Part shown: positions 59,110-64,000 of the stretch, one piece after another | Numbering within the stretch: position 1 is the stretch's first letter | Layout: every line of letters starts with the position of its first letter | NCBI GenBank assembly: GCA_002362385.1 | Contig: DEUB01000043.1 | Location: 2,606-66,605, forward strand | Source: Lachnospiraceae bacterium UBA3273 | GTDB lineage: Bacteria; Bacillota; Clostridia; Lachnospirales; Lachnospiraceae | DNA length: 64,000 bases | Direction: 5' to 3' | Translations under genes and position numbers: made by a program | Notes under the pieces: model-generated | Databases searched by the model: none | What the model saw: only the letters and a program-made list of their open reading frames with translations | Told to the model about the DNA's origin: nothing

Positions 59110-61655
59110 ATATTTTCAATAAGGTCGCCCTTCAGGGCTTGAAAAAGAACCGCACAAGGACGTTCGTAACGGTCATCGGCGTGGCATTATCCTCCGCCCT
59201 GATCACGGCCGTTACCTGCTTTACCGTTTCTCTTCAGGATTATATGATCAACGGCGCTATTTCCAAATACGGTAACTGGCATGTGGAAATTCCCGACACC
59301 AATGTTTCCTTTGTACAGGATCAGGCAGAAAACGGCTCCGTAGCGGAATCCCTTTATATTAAAAACATCGGTTACAGTATTTTAGAAGGCGGGCAGAATC
59401 CCGATAAACCCTACCTTTTTATCAGCGGATGGAATGAAAAGGCCCTCAATACCCTTCCCATTCAGCTTCTTTCGGGACGGCTGCCGGAAAATGAAAATGA
59501 GGTGGTGGTACCTGCACATATTGACGCCAACGGAGGCGTGCAGATTTCCATAGGAGACACCCTTACCTTATCTGTGGGGAACCGCATGAAAGGAAATGAA
59601 AAGCTCTCCCAGCACGACCCTTATTCCCATGAGGAAGAGGAGCTGATTCCCGCTGCAGAAAAAACCTATACGGTGGTAGGCATCTGCCAGCGCCCGGCAG
59701 TTGAAGAATTTACCGCACCCGGTTATACGCTGATCACAAAAACGGACGCCGTTTTAGACGACGACAGCCTTACCGCATTTTTTACGCTGGAAAATCCTTA
59801 CGGGCTGCACTCTTATATTAAGAAATCCCTTCAGGGCACGGATTATATTTTAAATAACGACGTACTCAGGTTTATGGGACTTTCCGGGGAACGGTTCATA
59901 CTCATCCTCCTGTGTTCCATAGGCGTTATTTTGGTTTCCCTGGTTATGCTGGGTTCCGTATTTTTAATCTATAATTCCTTCAATATCTCCTTAAATGAAC
60001 GCACCCACCAGTTTGGGATCCTAATGTCCGTGGGAGCAACGGAAAAACAGCTCCGCCACTCCGTACTGTTTGAAGGTCTTTGTATCGGCGTTCTCGGCAT
60101 TCCCCTGGGTATCTTAACAGGTATCCCCCTTATAAAAGTCGTGCTGGCTTTTGTAGAAAATAACTTCAGGAATGTAATGTATGGGGACGTTCCTCTTTCT
60201 TTAAAAATATCCGTCCCCGCCCTGGCCGCCGCCGTTTTGGTCAGCATGGTCACGATCTTGATCTCTGCCCACATTCCGGCTAAAAAAGCCGCCCGTATGT
60301 CCATCATGGAATGTATACGGCAGACCAATGAAATTAAGGTAGAGGCAAAAGCGGTCAAAACTTCAAAATTTACGGAATTGTTTTACGGTCTTTACGGAAT
60401 GCTGGCTTTAAAAAACTTTAAAAGAAATAAAAGGCGGTATCGCAGTATTATTTTGTCCCTTACACTGAGCGTTATCCTGACTATAGGAAGCAGTTCCTTT
60501 GTAACTTACTTAAACCAGACTGCAGAATCCAGTTCCCCGGTAGTGGAAGACTATGATATCTGTTTCCACAGCCGGGATATAGGGGAAGCAGACCTCTTTT
60601 CCCTCTATGATAATATGAAAAATGTAACGGGCGTTACCAAAAGCTCCTACCAGGCCCTTTGCAGCTATCCCTGCACTTTAAACGTCAGTGATCTGTCGGA
60701 GCATTTTCTTGAAGAATGCGGAGAGGCTGTGGGCTATGATCCTATAAAGGATACGATAGACATACAGCTGGACGTTCAGTTTGTGGAAGCTTCCGTTTAT
60801 CAGGACCTTCTTGCAAAGCTGGAGCTTTCCCCGGAGAAATACTCGGGAAAAGGAGAAAATATGATCATGGCAGGCATGCTGCCGGAAAAATATTACGTAC
60901 AGGAAGAGCCTATGGAATTTACCATAAGATCGGGATCCGGAAACGACTCCAAAACAGTTTTTGCCACCTTTGTGCAGGATTATCCGGACATGCTGCCTTC
61001 CGACGCCAATGAATGGATCGGCTATTCCCTCATGCTGATCGCCCCTTATGAGGCAAAAGAACAATTTGACGCCCTGAACGCAGAGATAAAACCCCCAAAA
61101 CTGGGTATGACCTTTGAATCGGAAAATCCCGGACAATCTGTGACCGCTATGAAAAATATCATTGAAGGCTCCGGTATTACTTCGTATTACAACCTGTATA
61201 ACGTTTATGGCATCCTTGAGCAAAACCGCAATCTCATATTCGTCGTAAATCTGTTTTCCATCGTCTTTATCGGGATGATCTCATTGATTGCCGTTGCCAA
61301 TGTATTTAATACGATCTCTACAAATATCCGGCTCCGCAGACAGGAATTGGCCATGCTCCGTTCCGTAGGCATGTCCGATCGGGATTTTAATAAAATGATG
61401 CGCTTTGAATGCGTTTTGTACGGATCAAAGACCCTGCTCTTTGGACTGCCTCTTGCCCTGCTCCTTTCCTACCTGATCTACCTGGGTATAAACTGGGGTA
61501 CTATTGAAGGAAACACTACTTTTGTATTTCCCTGGCGCAGTATGGCAGTCAGCATTGCCAGCACATTCCTGATCGTTTTCATTACCATGCTTTACACGAC
61601 AAGCAAGATCAAAAAAGAAAATATCATCGACGCCCTGCGGGATGAAATGACTTGA
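59106..61655 (+). CDS. FtsX-like ABC transporter permease with two extracellular domains
   Basis: 849-aa permease with two FtsX-type halves. Each half has one long extracytoplasmic domain (about 40-255 and 470-695) bracketed by TM1 and then three helices, so about eight helices in total. FtsX motifs ERTHQFGILMSVGATEKQL and RRQELAMLRSVGMSDRDF mark the two coupling regions. It differs from classic BceB (about 650 aa, ten helices). Likely role: sensing or resisting antimicrobial peptides, or exporting a lipidic or peptide substrate, together with the kinase upstream. Confidence 0.9.
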   Translation: MNIFNKVALQGLKKNRTRTFVTVIGVALSSALITAVTCFTVSLQDYMINGAISKYGNWHVEIPDTNVSFVQDQAENGSVAESLYIKNIGYSILEGGQNPDKPYLFISGWNEKALNTLPIQLLSGRLPENENEVVVPAHIDANGGVQISIGDTLTLSVGNRMKGNEKLSQHDPYSHEEEELIPAAEKTYTVVGICQRPAVEEFTAPGYTLITKTDAVLDDDSLTAFFTLENPYGLHSYIKKSLQGTDYILNNDVLRFMGLSGERFILILLCSIGVILVSLVMLGSVFLIYNSFNISLNERTHQFGILMSVGATEKQLRHSVLFEGLCIGVLGIPLGILTGIPLIKVVLAFVENNFRNVMYGDVPLSLKISVPALAAAVLVSMVTILISAHIPAKKAARMSIMECIRQTNEIKVEAKAVKTSKFTELFYGLYGMLALKNFKRNKRRYRSIILSLTLSVILTIGSSSFVTYLNQTAESSSPVVEDYDICFHSRDIGEADLFSLYDNMKNVTGVTKSSYQALCSYPCTLNVSDLSEHFLEECGEAVGYDPIKDTIDIQLDVQFVEASVYQDLLAKLELSPEKYSGKGENMIMAGMLPEKYYVQEEPMEFTIRSGSGNDSKTVFATFVQDYPDMLPSDANEWIGYSLMLIAPYEAKEQFDALNAEIKPPKLGMTFESENPGQSVTAMKNIIEGSGITSYYNLYNVYGILEQNRNLIFVVNLFSIVFIGMISLIAVANVFNTISTNIRLRRQELAMLRSVGMSDRDFNKMMRFECVLYGSKTLLFGLPLALLLSYLIYLGINWGTIEGNTTFVFPWRSMAVSIASTFLIVFITMLYTTSKIKKENIIDALRDEMT

Positions 61656-61702
61656 TCTTCATAATTTGAACTATACAGATATTTGCTATACAGATAAACC
61701 AG

Positions 61703-61740
61703 CGCTCCCGCCATAAGTAACTTTGTTACCTGCGGGAGCG
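61703..61740 (+). other. Perfect hairpin between ABC permease and GT51 genes
   Basis: CGCTCCCGC (61703-61711) and GCGGGAGCG (61732-61740) pair perfectly, with an inner GTAAC/GTTAC stem. No T-run follows, so it is not a classic terminator. It lies about 30 bp upstream of the GT51 start and could modulate readthrough or mRNA stability. Confidence 0.5.
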
Positions 61741-61768
61741 GATTGTCAGAAAGGAGGCTGACAATTAT

Positions 61769-62524
61769 ATGAAATACTTCTTAAGATCATTGCGAAAAAC
61801 CCTTCTTAAGCTATCGGCTCTTTTTCTGGCCGCCCTTTTGCTCCTGACTGCTTTTTTCGGGGTAAAAGGTTATATGATGTACCGGGACGCAGTCAGTGAA
61901 ACACCTGTTGCCGAAATCGTCAACGCAGTCCGCAGCCGGGAAAACTTTACTACATATGACGAACTGCCTTCCATCTATATTGACGCCGTTATTTCTGCCG
62001 AAGACAAGCGCTTTGAATACCACTTCGGCATTGACCCTTTGGCGATCGGCAGGGCGGCATGGACCAATATAAAAGCTCTTTCCTTTAAGGAGGGAGGCAG
62101 CACCATTACACAGCAGATCGCCAAAAATCTGCTTTTTACGCAGGAAAAACGCTTTGACCGGAAATTCGCGGAGGTTTTTGCCGCCTTTGCGCTGGAAAAA
62201 GAATACAGTAAAGAAGAACTTTTTGAACTATATGTAAATACGATCTACTTCGGCAGCGGATACTATGGGATCTATGATGCGGCCCAGGGTTATTTTGGTA
62301 AGACGCCGTCTGAACTGACAGATTATGAGGCGGTCATGCTGGCAGGTATTCCCAATGCTCCTTCCGCTTATTCGCCGGACAATCATATGGACCTTGCCAC
62401 AAAGAGGATGTCCGTGGTTTTAGAACGGATGACCGACTGCAAAAAAATAACCGGTCAGGAAGCGGAAGCCATTTTACGGGAGGCGGAAATACAAAGGGCA
62501 GCTTTCTTACTGGAATCGCAGTAG
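61769..62524 (+). CDS. Monofunctional peptidoglycan glycosyltransferase (GT51)
   Basis: 251-aa membrane-anchored transglycosylase polymerising lipid II into glycan strands. One N-terminal membrane helix (about 13-33) precedes the GT51 domain, with the catalytic glutamate in SAEDKRFEYHFGID (Glu78) and the second motif GGSTITQQIAKNLLF. It lacks a transpeptidase domain. AAGGAGG lies 11 nt before the ATG. It follows the stress-type ABC transporter and may belong to the same cell-envelope response. Confidence 0.92.
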   Translation: MKYFLRSLRKTLLKLSALFLAALLLLTAFFGVKGYMMYRDAVSETPVAEIVNAVRSRENFTTYDELPSIYIDAVISAEDKRFEYHFGIDPLAIGRAAWTNIKALSFKEGGSTITQQIAKNLLFTQEKRFDRKFAEVFAAFALEKEYSKEELFELYVNTIYFGSGYYGIYDAAQGYFGKTPSELTDYEAVMLAGIPNAPSAYSPDNHMDLATKRMSVVLERMTDCKKITGQEAEAILREAEIQRAAFLLESQ

Positions 62525-62656
62525 TCATAAAAGCCGACAAAAGGAAACATTTACTATCGGGACTCCTGTCTCCTTAAGTCGTATACTAAAAACAGAGTTT
62601 TCGGAAAAAGATTGATTTCGTATTTTTCCGGGAATAAAAACAAGGAGTCGATATAT

Positions 62657-63619
62657 ATGGAAAAATGTATTCTGGAGCATTATAAAAAAACCGGAACATT
62701 TACTTATGCGGGATGCTATACGGATTATTTTTGCTCCCTGCCCGACGATGTTCCCACCCTCGGCAGGCTGATATGCAGCCAGGTCATACACCGGGTAACC
62801 TTAAAGGAAGGAAACACCAATGCCAACCGGACCCTTTTGTATGGCGATATGGACCGCTACCCCTGGTACCGGATGCGGTGTGAGGACGATATCCTCTTAA
62901 CGGCCCCTGCATTAGCTGCAGAGCTATTCCGGCTGGATGAACGGGGCTTTGTAAAAGACCGGGAGGCAGAGCATAAGATCGTGGTAACCTGCCGCTACGT
63001 TTCCGTCCTTATGAGCGCGATATTAAAAGCCAAGGGAATCCCTGCAAGGTGCCGCGCCGGCTTTGCGCCTTATTTTAAAGAGGGCGTCAGCATGGACCAT
63101 TGGATCAATCAGTACTATAATGAAAAAGAGGCTCGCTGGATCACTTTTGACGCAGACGGCTTTTATGAAGAAGGGGGAATGCCCCTTTCCCAATACGATA
63201 TACCGGCAGACAGCTTTGACTGGGCCGCTAAAGCCTATCTTGCCGTAAGGAACGGGGAGACCGACGGAAAACAATATTTATATGCAGACGGATTGGGCAC
63301 CTGTTCCCTTCCTGCGCTGGTCCGCTATCTGATCTATGACTTTCATGCCCTTATGAACCAGGAGCTGACCTATACTTTTTTACCGTCCTTCTTAGACGGA
63401 AGGCTTGATAAACTGACGGAAGAAGAATTACGGGAATTAGACGCTCTTGCCGCATGGCTTTTAGAACCGGACAGATATTTTCATGAACTTTGCGCCTTCT
63501 GGGAACGCGAAAGAAAATACAGGATCTTAAACAGCCCCCTTGTAGGGGACTACGACCATGGCGCAGAAACAGAAGGGCAGCAGGGTTCTAATCAGGTCCG
63601 GAAGTCAAACGCGCGCTAA
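62657..63619 (+). CDS. Transglutaminase-like domain protein
   Basis: 320-aa protein with a transglutaminase-like core. The cysteine-protease-like triad region is suggested by GIPARCRAGFAPYF (Cys), then DHWINQYYNEKEARWITFD (His and Asp). No signal peptide, so cytoplasmic. Known for the family: peptide or amide bond hydrolysis or cross-linking, sometimes non-catalytic. The start MEKCILEHY has AAGGAG 9 nt upstream. It precedes an AraC-type regulator in the same direction. Confidence 0.82.
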   Translation: MEKCILEHYKKTGTFTYAGCYTDYFCSLPDDVPTLGRLICSQVIHRVTLKEGNTNANRTLLYGDMDRYPWYRMRCEDDILLTAPALAAELFRLDERGFVKDREAEHKIVVTCRYVSVLMSAILKAKGIPARCRAGFAPYFKEGVSMDHWINQYYNEKEARWITFDADGFYEEGGMPLSQYDIPADSFDWAAKAYLAVRNGETDGKQYLYADGLGTCSLPALVRYLIYDFHALMNQELTYTFLPSFLDGRLDKLTEEELRELDALAAWLLEPDRYFHELCAFWERERKYRILNSPLVGDYDHGAETEGQQGSNQVRKSNAR

Positions 63620-63647
63620 AGCCGGGAAAAAAACGGAGATATAAAAC

Positions 63648-64000
63648 ATGGACTGGATCAAAACCGTAGAAACTGCAATCGAATACATTGAAGAAAACAT
63701 TACCGAAGATCTGACTGTCGGCAAAATCGCTGCAAAGGTGCATACGTCCCCCTTTTATTTCCAAAAGGGATTTTCCATGCTCTGCGGATATACCGTGGGA
63801 GAATACATCCGACTGCGGCGGTTATCCCTTGCCGGCAGCGAATTGCTTTCATCGGATATTAAAATTTTAGATCTGGCGGTAAAATACGGCTATGATTCGC
63901 CGGACAGTTTTACAAAAGCTTTTACAAGGTTTCATGGGAACACGCCCACAAGCATTCGGAAAAACAATGCCTCTTTGAAATCCTTTGCCCCCCTACACAT
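63648..64000 (+). CDS. AraC-family transcriptional regulator, truncated by window end
   Basis: The first 117 codons are present and the frame is open to the end. It begins with MDWIKTVETAIEYIEENI and carries two AraC HTH motifs at its N-terminus (LTVGKIAAKVHTSPFYFQKG and ILDLAVKYGYDSPDSFTKAF, then FHGNTPTSIR), so this is the N-terminal-HTH type, often followed by a GyrI-like ligand domain. ACGGAG lies upstream of the ATG. The C-terminal part is outside the window. Confidence 0.88.
   Translation, partial: MDWIKTVETAIEYIEENITEDLTVGKIAAKVHTSPFYFQKGFSMLCGYTVGEYIRLRRLSLAGSELLSSDIKILDLAVKYGYDSPDSFTKAFTRFHGNTPTSIRKNNASLKSFAPLH

Noticed and set aside
1..64000. CRISPR array, tRNA, rRNA, prophage or IS elements
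   Set aside because: No regularly spaced repeats, cloverleaf-like gene, rRNA stretch or transposase/integrase product was recognised in the window.

Overview
The window looks like a chromosomal segment of an anaerobic, endospore-forming Clostridia member, most likely Lachnospiraceae. The basis is sporulation genes (SpoIIE, YabP, YabQ, a CotS-like coat protein), strong AGGAGG ribosome binding sites, a T-box leader on proS, rubrerythrin and acetate kinase. No rRNA, tRNA, CRISPR array, transposase or prophage was recognised. The species call is inference.

Layout. 1-2.3 kb: a GH13 alpha-glucan hydrolase. 2.5-12 kb, minus strand: the conserved Firmicute block that in Bacillus runs mazG-yabO-yabP-yabQ-divIC-spoIIE-tilS-hpt-ftsH, here with hup inserted and a phosphosugar mutase upstream of mazG. 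12-19.2 kb: PEGA lipoprotein, CotS-like protein, CCA-adding enzyme, a serpin lipoprotein, a small membrane protein, rubrerythrin and a YgjP-type metallohydrolase. 19.2-23.6 kb: a Gpi18-like glycosyltransferase, ackA and T-box-controlled proS. 23.8-29.3 kb: an AT-rich AAA/DUF4143 ATPase; an SPFH - NAD-kinase-like - NrtR-like operon whose promoter carries two near-identical 23-bp palindromes; and a divergent DUF2268 predicted protease with a MerR-type (19-bp spacer) promoter.

29.3-37.9 kb: a nucleoside uptake and salvage cluster (Crp/Fnr regulator, BMP-family ABC importer, Fe-S flavoenzyme of the Old Yellow Enzyme/dienoyl-CoA reductase type, uridine-phosphorylase-like enzyme). 38.1-40.5 kb: ECF sigma factor, putative anti-sigma factor and lipoprotein. 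40.7-46.3 kb: larB-larE-larC followed by cbiM-cbiQ-cbiO, which is nickel-pincer cofactor synthesis plus its metal importer, without larA in the window. 46.4-47.7 kb: an XRE-DUF3990 (ADP-ribosyltransferase-like) fusion with a small partner, resembling a toxin-antitoxin or defence module. 47.8-53 kb: a YgiN-like monooxygenase and an RND exporter with a very large coiled-coil insertion plus its TetR regulator.

53.3-64 kb, plus strand: a methyltransferase, a D,D-carboxypeptidase, trpS, a two-component system with an almost loop-less kinase followed by an ABC transporter (peptide or envelope-stress type), a monofunctional GT51 transglycosylase, a transglutaminase-like protein and the first part of an AraC regulator that runs off the window end.

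The best candidates for something new are the SPFH/NAD-kinase-like/NrtR operon, the HTH-DUF3990 pair, the orphan nickel-pincer cluster, the membrane-domain-less SpoIIE under a Spo0A box, and the serpin with a Met-Ser reactive centre. All assignments are from reading sequence; no database search was run.
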